DNA of 64,000 nt from Bacilli bacterium (GCA_016283935.1 JAEENX010000007.1:77123-141122), one strand, 5' to 3'; positions 21,576 to 30,999 are shown, numbered from the stretch's first letter. Program-made: numbers and translations. The notes: generated by a model from the sequence alone, not told the origin.

Positions 21576-22389
21576 ATCTAAGTTTTATAAAAATAAATAC
21601 TCCTGCAGCAGCAAATAATACAAATACTATTACAATTGATACAACATCTAATTTAGTTTCTTCTTTTTTGGCTGTTTCAAGCTTATTTAAAACAGATTCA
21701 TTAAAATTATCATATGTATATTCTACGCAGTATTTAGACTCTTTTCCTTCAGTAGTATTACATTTTTCATTATTATGTAAATCATTATATCTTGGTAATA
21801 CTACACTATAATTTTTAAGTAACTTATTACAATTTTCATCATTATTATAAACAAATACACTTACACTTGTTGTTTTGTATGATGAAAAAGGAATAGAAAT
21901 TTTACCATCTTTAGTATCTTTATAATAATATTTAATAGCATCACTATCATCTTCATCAGAAGAATATTCAACAACTACATAAACTTTATCAGTAATATTA
22001 TCAATAACTAGGTCAACGCCATTACGTAAATCTTTTTCATCAGGTTCAATTAATGTTCCATCTTCATCAATCATATTTTTTTGTTCACCAAAATAAAACT
22101 TCTCATCAGATTTTTTATAAGTAAGTTTAATGTTTTTTGAATCTTTAATAGCATCTTCACTGGCATCGCATTTTAATGAGTCACTTATTTTAACATCAGT
22201 TACATTTAAACTTATTTCTATTTTAGAAGAAAAATTATCTTCTGGTTTATATGCTATAAAAAATATTAATGCAATAACTAATGCAACAAAAACACCACCT
22301 AGAATAACTATTTGAAGACTATTGGCATTAGCAAACTTTTTTTCTCTTCCCAAATTTAATTTTGGTGTTTCTTCGTCATTATAATTCAT
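21574..22389 (-). CDS. Membrane-tethered extracellular protein, cassette component
   Basis: N-terminal TM and C-terminal TM; Cys in same relative order as 19846..20763 paralog. Confidence 0.8.
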   Translation of the reverse strand: MNYNDEETPKLNLGREKKFANANSLQIVILGGVFVALVIALIFFIAYKPEDNFSSKIEISLNVTDVKISDSLKCDASEDAIKDSKNIKLTYKKSDEKFYFGEQKNMIDEDGTLIEPDEKDLRNGVDLVIDNITDKVYVVVEYSSDEDDSDAIKYYYKDTKDGKISIPFSSYKTTSVSVFVYNNDENCNKLLKNYSVVLPRYNDLHNNEKCNTTEGKESKYCVEYTYDNFNESVLNKLETAKKEETKLDVVSIVIVFVLFAAAGVFIFIKLR

Positions 22390-23108
22390 TAAAGATCCCC
22401 ACCTTTTCCACTTCTATATAATAAAGCCATTGCAAGTAGTACTAGCACTAAAGATAGAACTGTTGCAATTATAATTGTATATTTATATTTTTTATAAATA
22501 TCCTTTAATGAATATGAAATAGTACCTATTCCACAGTCAACGCATTTTGAAGTAGCAGATGTTGTAGTTGTTTTATTAAGACTCTTCTTTAATAATTCTT
22601 CTACTTCTTTTTGATCCTTATTTATTTCTCTAGTAATCCATTCTTGGCAATAAGTTGATTTAGCATTTTCGTCATAAGAACAATATACTAATTCACTATA
22701 GATATTTCTTTTTGGTTTAACGACCTTTAATGATTTAACTTTATAATTACATCCTTCTGTCAACGAAAAAATATCAATAGAATAAGTATATATGTCAGTT
22801 AAATTATCATCATAAATAGTTCCTTTTCCATTTTCAATTTTTATACTATCATCTTTTTTAAATTTTTTATCTTTAACGCTATATAGTACATTCATATCAT
22901 CAGGAATATTATAAACAGTAATATTAAATCCTTTTACCTTTCCTGCATCATCATAAACGAATTCATATGAAGCAGTAGCAGACGAAACAGATTTTAAAAA
23001 TCCTGACTTCATTTCAGCAGTACATTTGTCAGTATCAGCATAAACAAATTTAGTTACTCCAAACATACTAAATAAAAACATTAATATAAATAATAAAGAT
23101 CTTTTCAT
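22389..23108 (-). CDS. Secreted protein with C-terminal TM and juxtamembrane CVDC motif, cassette component
   Basis: Signal peptide; shared TYEFVY/SYEFVY..GFN..VYNIP..VVYS/VLYS..YCQEW pattern with 20760..21506; stop/start overlap TAATG with next gene. Confidence 0.8.
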   Translation of the reverse strand: MKRSLLFILMFLFSMFGVTKFVYADTDKCTAEMKSGFLKSVSSATASYEFVYDDAGKVKGFNITVYNIPDDMNVLYSVKDKKFKKDDSIKIENGKGTIYDDNLTDIYTYSIDIFSLTEGCNYKVKSLKVVKPKRNIYSELVYCSYDENAKSTYCQEWITREINKDQKEVEELLKKSLNKTTTTSATSKCVDCGIGTISYSLKDIYKKYKYTIIIATVLSLVLVLLAMALLYRSGKGGDL

Positions 23109-23150
23109 ATATCATCATCCTCTATTATAATTATATCAAAATAAATAAAA

Positions 23151-23175
23151 AAAACAACGCAAAACGTTGTTTTTT
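23151..23175 (-). terminator. Intrinsic terminator inside surface cluster
   Basis: AACAACGCAAAACGTTGTTTTTTATTTT. Confidence 0.8.
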
Positions 23176-23180
23176 ATTTT

Positions 23181-23621
23181 TTAATCTTCAGGATTAAATA
23201 CTACTACATTTTTATTGTAATATTGGTTTGTATATAGTATTCCAGTTAATCTATTTGTTACCACATCGTCAACTTCTGTTTTACCTTTTGTACCATCTGC
23301 ATCTGATTTAATTTCAACTGATGCAGCTGGAGGATCTTCATAGATTTGATAGAAGTTAATTTCATATGTTTTGTTAATATTAACACTTTCTGCAAATCTT
23401 CTTAAGAAGTTTTCAACAAATTTTTCAGTATTCATTCTAATTCTTGAAGTATCTCTAAAGTATGCATAGTCTACTGACTCATACATACTAGCTTCTAATA
23501 CGTTTTTAATTAGGTAATAATCTTGTTCATTTGTTGTTGTATAGTTTTGTAATAATACCATTATTGACATGATTGATAGTCCTAAAACTATAAACCAATA
23601 TCCCCACATGCTCTCTTTCAT
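23181..23621 (-). CDS. Small single-TM protein, pseudopilin-like topology
   Basis: 146 aa, N-terminal hydrophobic helix GYWFIVLGLSIMSIMVLLQ followed by extracellular helical/beta region; co-directional with large NlpC/P60 gene. Confidence 0.7.
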   Translation of the reverse strand: MKESMWGYWFIVLGLSIMSIMVLLQNYTTTNEQDYYLIKNVLEASMYESVDYAYFRDTSRIRMNTEKFVENFLRRFAESVNINKTYEINFYQIYEDPPAASVEIKSDADGTKGKTEVDDVVTNRLTGILYTNQYYNKNVVVFNPED

Positions 23622-23631
23622 CTTCTACCTC

Positions 23632-26600
23632 CTATGCCCAATGATTTAAATTATCTCTAACTTGACTATAAGTATTTACTTTATTATTCCATGCATTTGG
23701 CAATTTCTTTGTATCATCAGTATATGTTTTTGTAGTATTAGATAAACTATTTAGGAATCTACTTTCACATTTTCTACAAGTATATTTCCATTTAGTTTTT
23801 GTTCCTTCTGTAATTAAACAACTACTATCTACTGGCTTATCTATAGTACCGCATCCTTTTTCATCAAGATCTGTTTCATCAGGACATGTACATTTCAAGT
23901 TAAAATCATCATAAGTTCTATCACCAGTTTTATTATATTCTTTAATAGCTTTTAAAGTATTAACATCAAGTTTATATGAATATGTTAAATTATCTGGTGA
24001 ATAAGTTTTATCTGCTTGAGCTCTTGCTTCAATTTCTCCTTTAGTACCGCCCCATTGTCCATCAGATTTTTTCCAGTTATGAGCTTTATCATTCCAATTT
24101 CCACTTGGGAAAAGCACTTTAGGATCTACAACTCTAAATTCAAATACTTCTTGAACTTTATTCTCATCACATGATTTATCAGCAGATCCAACACCAGGTT
24201 CACATGTACCTATTCTCATTCCACCTTCTTGAACATAAATAACACATGTTTGTTTTATATTACCTTCTTTATCAGGTTCAACATTTTCAATTTTTTCTGC
24301 TTGACCATTTGAATAAGCTGCACCACTTTGTGCACATGTATTTCCAGCTTCATTAAATGCTTTGATAAATTTATTTTTAGTTCTTTGAGATCCACCAATA
24401 TCTTTTATTTCCCAATAAGTTTCATATTCAGATGCAAAAGTTGTTAAGTATAATGCATATTGGTATTTATGACCAGTTATCATTTTTTCTCCAGCATCTG
24501 CCATTTCTTTAACAACAATTGGTCCAGGATATAATGTGTATTCTTCATCAACAACACTATCATCCCAAATACATTGTGCATCATATTGTGCATCTTGTCT
24601 AAATTTCTTATCAATTATATCGGCAGCATCAAGTGGGATTTGTGCTTCTGATGTAATAAATCCCATATTAGCAGTCCATTTCAAATCTTGCATTGATTCT
24701 TGACCATCTTTAAACTTACTTAGAGAATAATATGAATCAACACCATCGATATCTTCTACTCCAGTATTTTTAAATGTGTATTTACATTTAGCTTGACCAT
24801 ATGGCACTTCATTCCATTTATCATTCTTTGTATTCTTATCTAAATATGTTTGCATGTAATAGAATGTTGTACTTGGTTTTAATTGGAAAATATCACTACT
24901 GTCATGAGGAGCTGAGTCTTCTGCAGCTAAATCAGTATTATGGAACATTGTTTGACATTTAGTCATCGCATCTTCCAACTTTGTAGCATCAGATGTATAA
25001 CTACTTACATTATTTCTTGCATCATTTGCTTTACCTTCATAGCTATCAGCTTCAGCCTTCATATCAGCTTTTTTCAAACCATCTGGTAATTCTTTAGGAG
25101 TGCTATTTGCTGTACATGTCCATCCACCAGACTCACTACTTATTTTACTATTAACTGCTCCAGTACATGCATCTTCTTTAGGCATACCTGTAATTTCATC
25201 ATAAGTTGCTGTTTCAGTTCCTTTAGAAACAATCTTTAATCCGTTATAAGAAGTTCCATCAGTAAATGCATCATTTGGTTTAACTTGATAATATTTAATT
25301 GAACATTTACCACCACTGCAACTTATTGTAGTAGCTTTTCCACTTGTTTTAATCTTATATTGCCAATATTTATTATTACATGTTACTTTTTCTTCTTTTT
25401 CAGGAATATATGATTCATAATCAGCACATGTTGTAGTTCCACATGTTGCAGATTCACCAGAAGAATTAGTATATGTTGAATCTTTTAATACATAAACATC
25501 AACTTCACAGCCATCACTACTTCCACATGTAGCAACTGTACCATCACTTAAGTAATAACTTGTTCCATTACTAATCTTAGATTTCTTTTGTCTATATGAG
25601 CTTGTCTTGCTTACACATTTTAATGAAATATCTTGAGAGAATGATTTTTCTTCTTTAGAAGCATCTTTTAATAATTCATAGTAAGCTAAATTCTTTTGTA
25701 ATTCATTATATGCTTTAACTTCTAATTTAATTTGATCTTCGTAATCTTTTCTCCACTTATCATAAGCAATTTGTGCTGTACAAATCTTTCTACCAGTAAT
25801 AACTGGAGCTTTAGTAGTAGCAGAAGCTCCACTTAAATCAGTATATGTTAATTCTTTTAATTTGAAGAATTTACCAGTTGCTGATTCAATTTGTTTTGGA
25901 GTTTTTAAATCCATTTCTTCAACACAATACATTTTACAATAATCATTATTTAAATTTTTATCTTTAAATACGTCATCTTCATATAAATCATTATTACATT
26001 GATTTTTATAATATTTAACTTTTGTATTTTCGTCTTCATCTTTACAGAATAATTCACTTACATAATATTCTTTAATATGAGAATCACCATCTAAACAACA
26101 ATTGTTTATAACAGATGTTCCTTTATCAACGTAGTCTTCTTTTATAACAATGTCATCACATGTATCACATGTACATAATTCACTATTATCTAAATGTAAT
26201 GGTTCAGCTCCGCTACAAGTATCATCTGCTTTAGGTCCGCCACCTGATACTACAGCAGGAACTCTCCAATAGTAAACAGCTTTACCAGATGCTTGTGCTT
26301 GATCGAAATAAGCATTTTCAGCAACATTATCATCTGTACCATTTGTATGAATAAATGCCCAAGATCCTCCACTTGTTGGTGTACTTGATACAATACCAAT
26401 ATGTTTTACTTTACTGTCTTCTGGCTTAGTACTTGAAACTAAGTCACAAACTTGAGCTTGATCTTTTGTAATTGAAATAACTTGTCCACCAGAAGTTATA
26501 TTAGCAACGCTAGCATTAAAAGCTCCTCCAGATGGATATAAATCAATACCATGTCTTTTATAAATCCACCAAACAAAACCAGAACAGTCTAGACCAGTAT

Positions 26601-27129
26601 GTCCTTTACCATCACCATGTCTACTTAAATTCTTAGCTTTATTTCTAGGATTTGCAGGTTCCATAGAATTAATACCTTTTATATGTGGATATGAATCAGT
26701 CCAAATTGTATTAAATTTACATTCTTCAAAACTTGTAGACTTACATTTACCACCATATTCATAAGGAATCTTACCAATCATGCTTCTAGCATCACTAATA
26801 ATAGATTCACATTCTGCTGAAGGTGTTGCACTACTACATCCTTCAGTCTTATCATATTTTAAAGTCACATCTCCAATGCAATCAGGAGAAGAAAAAGTTA
26901 CTGTTAATAAACCAGATACTCCATCAGCATTCCAAACTAAGTTAGCACTTGAAACGCCTTCACCTTTTTCTACAGTAACATGAGTGTATTTTATTGATGA
27001 AGTTATATTATACTTTGCAGTCTTACCACTACTAGATTGAAGTGTATATTTAAACTCAGCAAATACATTTCCCTTCATACATAAGAAACTCAACAAAAAT
27101 ACTACTACAAAAGTTAAATACTTTCTCAT
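23632..27129 (-). CDS. Very large secreted Cys-containing protein with NlpC/P60 peptidase-like domain
   Basis: Signal peptide; GLDCSGFVWWIYKRHGIDLY catalytic Cys block, HIGIVSS and FIHTNG His blocks; C-terminal half homologous to 16191..19844. Confidence 0.85.
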   Translation of the reverse strand: MRKYLTFVVVFLLSFLCMKGNVFAEFKYTLQSSSGKTAKYNITSSIKYTHVTVEKGEGVSSANLVWNADGVSGLLTVTFSSPDCIGDVTLKYDKTEGCSSATPSAECESIISDARSMIGKIPYEYGGKCKSTSFEECKFNTIWTDSYPHIKGINSMEPANPRNKAKNLSRHGDGKGHTGLDCSGFVWWIYKRHGIDLYPSGGAFNASVANITSGGQVISITKDQAQVCDLVSSTKPEDSKVKHIGIVSSTPTSGGSWAFIHTNGTDDNVAENAYFDQAQASGKAVYYWRVPAVVSGGGPKADDTCSGAEPLHLDNSELCTCDTCDDIVIKEDYVDKGTSVINNCCLDGDSHIKEYYVSELFCKDEDENTKVKYYKNQCNNDLYEDDVFKDKNLNNDYCKMYCVEEMDLKTPKQIESATGKFFKLKELTYTDLSGASATTKAPVITGRKICTAQIAYDKWRKDYEDQIKLEVKAYNELQKNLAYYELLKDASKEEKSFSQDISLKCVSKTSSYRQKKSKISNGTSYYLSDGTVATCGSSDGCEVDVYVLKDSTYTNSSGESATCGTTTCADYESYIPEKEEKVTCNNKYWQYKIKTSGKATTISCSGGKCSIKYYQVKPNDAFTDGTSYNGLKIVSKGTETATYDEITGMPKEDACTGAVNSKISSESGGWTCTANSTPKELPDGLKKADMKAEADSYEGKANDARNNVSSYTSDATKLEDAMTKCQTMFHNTDLAAEDSAPHDSSDIFQLKPSTTFYYMQTYLDKNTKNDKWNEVPYGQAKCKYTFKNTGVEDIDGVDSYYSLSKFKDGQESMQDLKWTANMGFITSEAQIPLDAADIIDKKFRQDAQYDAQCIWDDSVVDEEYTLYPGPIVVKEMADAGEKMITGHKYQYALYLTTFASEYETYWEIKDIGGSQRTKNKFIKAFNEAGNTCAQSGAAYSNGQAEKIENVEPDKEGNIKQTCVIYVQEGGMRIGTCEPGVGSADKSCDENKVQEVFEFRVVDPKVLFPSGNWNDKAHNWKKSDGQWGGTKGEIEARAQADKTYSPDNLTYSYKLDVNTLKAIKEYNKTGDRTYDDFNLKCTCPDETDLDEKGCGTIDKPVDSSCLITEGTKTKWKYTCRKCESRFLNSLSNTTKTYTDDTKKLPNAWNNKVNTYSQVRDNLNHWA

Positions 27130-27212
27130 ATATCATCATCCTTCACTATAATGATAACAAATATTAATATAAAAATCATTAAAAATAGTAAAGTTTTTAT
27201 AAAAAATTGCAC

Positions 27213-27245
27213 AAAAAAAATATATAGCTGACAACTATATATTTT
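27213..27245 (-). terminator. Intrinsic terminator of ncRNA candidate
   Basis: Minus strand AAAATATATAG-TTGTCAG-CTATATATTTTTTTTT, 11-bp stem. Confidence 0.8.
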
Positions 27246-27610
27246 CTAGTTTTGCATGATCATTTTTTACTATGTGATGTCAGGCACTAATGTAAAAAAC
27301 GCTTAACAAATAAATAATGAGTTTTCTTTCTCAATAGTTCGAACAATACTTAGTAGCTGTTAAGACCAAATTTCTTTGGCATCTGGTAACTGAAGTTCCA
27401 AATGAAGTAATATAAACATCCCGTCCATAAAACTTCACTCAGAAAACGCTAAAATAAATCATGTATTTTATATATTCAAATAATTATCAATCAGTATAAT
27501 TATTTAGAAGTATATATCCTACATATAAGTGGAAATACTAATGAAATCATAGTTTGGATTATGACCACAAATAAAATATTTCCACTTCTTAGTTCGTTAC
27601 CTTACTAAGT
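27213..27610 (-). ncRNA. Candidate ~400-nt structured ncRNA (unknown class)
   Basis: ORF-poor; minus-strand promoter TTGACT (27640-27645), 17 bp, TATAGT (27617-27622); 11-bp helix 27527-27537/27577-27587; 10-bp long-range helix 27603-27612/27346-27355; GAAA tetraloop hairpin 27366-27379; terminator at 27213-27245. Confidence 0.65.
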
Positions 27611-27616
27611 ATCTTA

Positions 27617-27645
27617 ACTATACTACGTAATCATTCTATAGTCAA
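27617..27645 (-). promoter_or_regulatory. Sigma-A-type promoter for ncRNA candidate
   Basis: TTGACT-N17-TATAGT. Confidence 0.7.
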
Positions 27646-27772
27646 TAATATTTTTTAAATTTTTTTAATTAATTTACACATTATTTTTTTCTTTTCTATA
27701 TATATAATATATATTTACAAAAAAATTATATTTTGTTATAATTTTTAAGAGAATACGAAAGAGGTTGTAAAC

Positions 27773-28549
27773 ATGAATGATTTAATAAAAGAAACTAACT
27801 CAACACTTGAAGAAGCAATTGTTAACCTATTTTCTTTAAAAACAGAAAATGAACATAAATTAACAGATTTATCTAAAGAAGTTGATAAGCAATTACAAAA
27901 TGTAAAAGAATATAAAGATTCATTTAACAGATCAAAAGATCAAATTGCTAAATGGAATGATGATATAAATGGATTTGAAGCAGATTATCAAAATCTTGTA
28001 GAAAAATTCCAAAACGATGAACTTCAAAATATCTTAGTAAGTGCTAACAAAGAAATTACTTTAAAGATTGATGAAAGAAAGAAAAAGATTAAAGATGAAC
28101 AAAATGAAATGAATAAGCTTATTCAAAAGGCATCAATCAGCAAACAAAAGTTAGTTAAGTTAACAGCTGAAAAGAAAGCTATTCAATTAAAGTTAGATTA
28201 TATATTAGATGCATATGAATTCTATAATAAAACTCTTTCAGATATAATTGAATACTCTACTTCTCATTCAGATGACTTATGTTCTTACTTTGGTGAATCA
28301 AAATCAAAAGAAGAACCAATCGAAGAAACTACTGAAGAAGTTGTTGAAGAAAGAAAAGAAGAAAAGAAAAACAAAAAAGATAAACATAAAGAATCAAAAG
28401 AAATCGAAATAGTTGAAGCTGAAGAAGATGTTGTTGAAGAAGAACCACAAACTGAAGAAGTTCAAGAAATTGAAATACATGAAGAACCAGTTGAAGAAGA
28501 AACTGATATGGATAATTTCTTCAATTTCGATGATTCAATTCCAGACTAA
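27773..28549 (+). CDS. Coiled-coil protein with long acidic C-terminal tail
   Basis: 258 aa ORF with GAGG-like RBS (gaaagaggttgtaaacATG); heptad-rich then Glu-rich tail. Confidence 0.75.
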   Translation: MNDLIKETNSTLEEAIVNLFSLKTENEHKLTDLSKEVDKQLQNVKEYKDSFNRSKDQIAKWNDDINGFEADYQNLVEKFQNDELQNILVSANKEITLKIDERKKKIKDEQNEMNKLIQKASISKQKLVKLTAEKKAIQLKLDYILDAYEFYNKTLSDIIEYSTSHSDDLCSYFGESKSKEEPIEETTEEVVEERKEEKKNKKDKHKESKEIEIVEAEEDVVEEEPQTEEVQEIEIHEEPVEEETDMDNFFNFDDSIPD

Positions 28550-28552
28550 AAT

Positions 28553-28580
28553 AAAAACGAGATTTAAATCTCGTTTTTTT
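28553..28580. terminator. Bidirectional intrinsic terminator
   Basis: AAAACGAGATTTAAATCTCGTTTTTTT. Confidence 0.9.
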
Positions 28581-29463
28581 ATTCTTCATATTTTTCTTTT
28601 TCCCATCTTGCATATATACCACATGGTAATACAAGATCAGAATCTTTCATAGGAATACCTACTTCATCACAGTCAATATAACCTTTATATTTTTCATTTA
28701 CAGTAAGCATTAAAACATCTTTTAATACATTCATAGATAATCCAGTAGTATACGAATTAATTAAGAACATAATAGGATCATCACTTAGTATTTGAGTACA
28801 TAATTCAACTAAATTATATAAATCAGATTCTATATTCCATATTTCTTTATTAGAACCTCTACCAAATGAAGGAGGATCCATAATGATGATGTCATATTTA
28901 TTTCCTCTTCTAATTTCTCTTTCAACAAATTTAACAACATCATCTACTAAGAATCTAATTGGTTTATCGCCTAATCCAGATGATCTAACATTTTCTTTTG
29001 CCCATTCAACCATACCTTTAGATGAATCAACATGAACTACTTCAGCTCCTGCTGATAAAGCAGCAACTGATGCACCGCCTGTATAAGCAAATAAGTTTAA
29101 TACTTTAACACTCTTTTTAGTACTATTAGCTATTTTATTTCTAATTATATTCCAATTATATGATTGTTCTGGAAATAAACCTGTATGTTTAAATCCCATT
29201 AATTTTAAATTAAATGTTAAATCTTTCCAAGAAACTGTCCAAGAATCATCCATATCTTTATTATAAACATGCCATTCTCCCCCACCAGTTTTACTTCTTG
29301 TATATTTAGCATCTACTGAGTCCCATAAACTCTTTTTAGATTTAACAGGCCATATTATTTGTGGATCTGGTCTTGATAATAATACTCCATTCCATCTTTC
29401 TAATTTTTGGCCACTTGCCATATCTAATATTTCATAATCTTCAAAGTCTTTTATAACTTTCAT
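28579..29463 (-). CDS. Class I SAM-dependent methyltransferase (RlmI/RlmL-like)
   Basis: VLNLFAYTGGASVAALSAGAEVVHVDSSKGMVEWAKEN, IIMDPPSFGRG. Confidence 0.92.
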   Translation of the reverse strand: MKVIKDFEDYEILDMASGQKLERWNGVLLSRPDPQIIWPVKSKKSLWDSVDAKYTRSKTGGGEWHVYNKDMDDSWTVSWKDLTFNLKLMGFKHTGLFPEQSYNWNIIRNKIANSTKKSVKVLNLFAYTGGASVAALSAGAEVVHVDSSKGMVEWAKENVRSSGLGDKPIRFLVDDVVKFVEREIRRGNKYDIIIMDPPSFGRGSNKEIWNIESDLYNLVELCTQILSDDPIMFLINSYTTGLSMNVLKDVLMLTVNEKYKGYIDCDEVGIPMKDSDLVLPCGIYARWEKEKYEE

Positions 29464-29470
29464 AATACAC

Positions 29471-30091
29471 CTACTTTAATTTGATCTTATTTAAAAATCT
29501 TTGAGCTTTTAACATAGCTTTAATAGATATATTTACTCCATCTAATATTCCTATAATAATAAATAAGAATCCTAACATAATTGTTTGAATAGCAGAATCT
29601 TTAAATAAATTAACTGATATAACTACTCCAACAATAAGGAATAAACATAATAACATTGTTTCAATATAGAAAAAAGCATCTTTTCTTTCATGATAATAAT
29701 CAATAGTATATAGTTTGACTGTTGTCATTGATAAAACAAATACTAGAATTGATATAGCTAATACCATATGTTGGTCTTCAAAAAAACCACCTAATATAAT
29801 ATCAAGTGCACCAGATCCAGCACATGCAATAGTCATATATACTCTTTCAGAAGTCGGATTCTTTCCAACAACAATGTACTTAACTAGATTAACACAAGCG
29901 AACATCAAAAGTCCACTAACAAATATATTATTTGCATTAACATTATTCATTGCATCTAATCCATAGTATGCAGGAATAGTTAAATAAATAACTCCCATTA
30001 AAAATATTGCTACACTACAAAGTATACCAACATAGAAATTTTTCTTATTTTCACTTATCTTTTTACTCTTCTTTTTTAACATGTTCATCAA
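29471..30091 (-). CDS. Polytopic membrane protein (DUF308/HdeD-like)
   Basis: About six predicted TM helices. Confidence 0.6.
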   Translation of the reverse strand: MMNMLKKKSKKISENKKNFYVGILCSVAIFLMGVIYLTIPAYYGLDAMNNVNANNIFVSGLLMFACVNLVKYIVVGKNPTSERVYMTIACAGSGALDIILGGFFEDQHMVLAISILVFVLSMTTVKLYTIDYYHERKDAFFYIETMLLCLFLIVGVVISVNLFKDSAIQTIMLGFLFIIIGILDGVNISIKAMLKAQRFLNKIKLK

Positions 30092-30201
30092 CCCATTCTA
30101 TTATCTAATTTAATAATACTTTTATGTACTTTAAAAGTCAATAGTTGCTTTACTTTTGGTACATATAAAACTATAATAATTAATAAGAAAGGATGAGAAT
30201 T

Positions 30202-30999
30202 ATGTTAGAAATTTTATTATCACTTATGGGACCTTTTATTATATTTTTATTATTAATAATATTATGTTCTATAAAACAAGTAAACGAATATGAAAGAGGA
30301 ATATTATTTGAATTTGGTAAATTTAAAAAAGTATTAAATCCAGGTTGGAATATAGTATTACCTATTATTCAATCTTTCCAAAAAATTGATATTCGTACTA
30401 AAGCTGTAGATGTACCTGAACAAGATGCAATCACAAGAGATAACGTTTCAATTAAAATCAATGCAGTCTTATACTACAAAGTATTTGATGCATCTAAAGC
30501 TGTTATAGCAGTTGAAAGATATCAATATGCTGTAGCACAATTAGCTCAAACTACAATGCGTAATGCTGTAGGTGCTGTATCATTAGATGAATTACTTTCA
30601 GAAAGAGATAAAATCTCAAATGAAATATGTGATATCATTGATAAAGCAACTGACCCATGGGGAATTAAAGTTGAAAACGTTGAATTAAAAGACATTAAAT
30701 TGCCAATGGAAATGCAAAGAGTTATTGCTAAAGCTGCTGAAGCTGAAAGAGAAAAAGCTGCAGTTATTACTAAATCTAAAGGTGAAGTTGAATCAGCTGA
30801 AAACTTAGCTAAAGCTGCTGAATTATTATCAAGTGCACCTGGTTCATTACACTTAAGAACATTATCAACATTAAACGATATTTCTTCAGATCAATCAAAT
30901 ACAATTATATTTGCAATTCCAATTGAAGTATTAAATGCATTTGGTCAATCTAATGTATCTAAAGCAGTTGATAAAGTTAAAGAAATTACTAAAAAGTAA
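30202..30999 (+). CDS. SPFH/band-7 (slipin-type) membrane protein
   Basis: VNEYERGILFEFGKFKKVLNPGWNIVLPIIQSFQKIDIRTKAVDVPEQDAITRDNVSI. Confidence 0.95.
   Translation: MLEILLSLMGPFIIFLLLIILCSIKQVNEYERGILFEFGKFKKVLNPGWNIVLPIIQSFQKIDIRTKAVDVPEQDAITRDNVSIKINAVLYYKVFDASKAVIAVERYQYAVAQLAQTTMRNAVGAVSLDELLSERDKISNEICDIIDKATDPWGIKVENVELKDIKLPMEMQRVIAKAAEAEREKAAVITKSKGEVESAENLAKAAELLSSAPGSLHLRTLSTLNDISSDQSNTIIFAIPIEVLNAFGQSNVSKAVDKVKEITKK

Noticed and set aside
16191-27129. Prophage or integrative element
   Set aside because: No integrase, terminase, capsid or relaxase; the cluster is flanked by ordinary chromosomal genes and terminators, with no att-like repeats noticed.
27213-27610. RNase P RNA, tmRNA or T-box identity for the ncRNA
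   Set aside because: No GAGGAAAGUCC/ACAGAA P4 elements, no tRNA-like CCA end or tag ORF, and the downstream gene is not an aminoacyl-tRNA synthetase or amino-acid gene; identity left open.
28413-28652. 79-aa ORF MKLKKMLLKKNHK...
   Set aside because: Out-of-frame reading of the acidic repeat tail of 27773-28549 running through its terminator.
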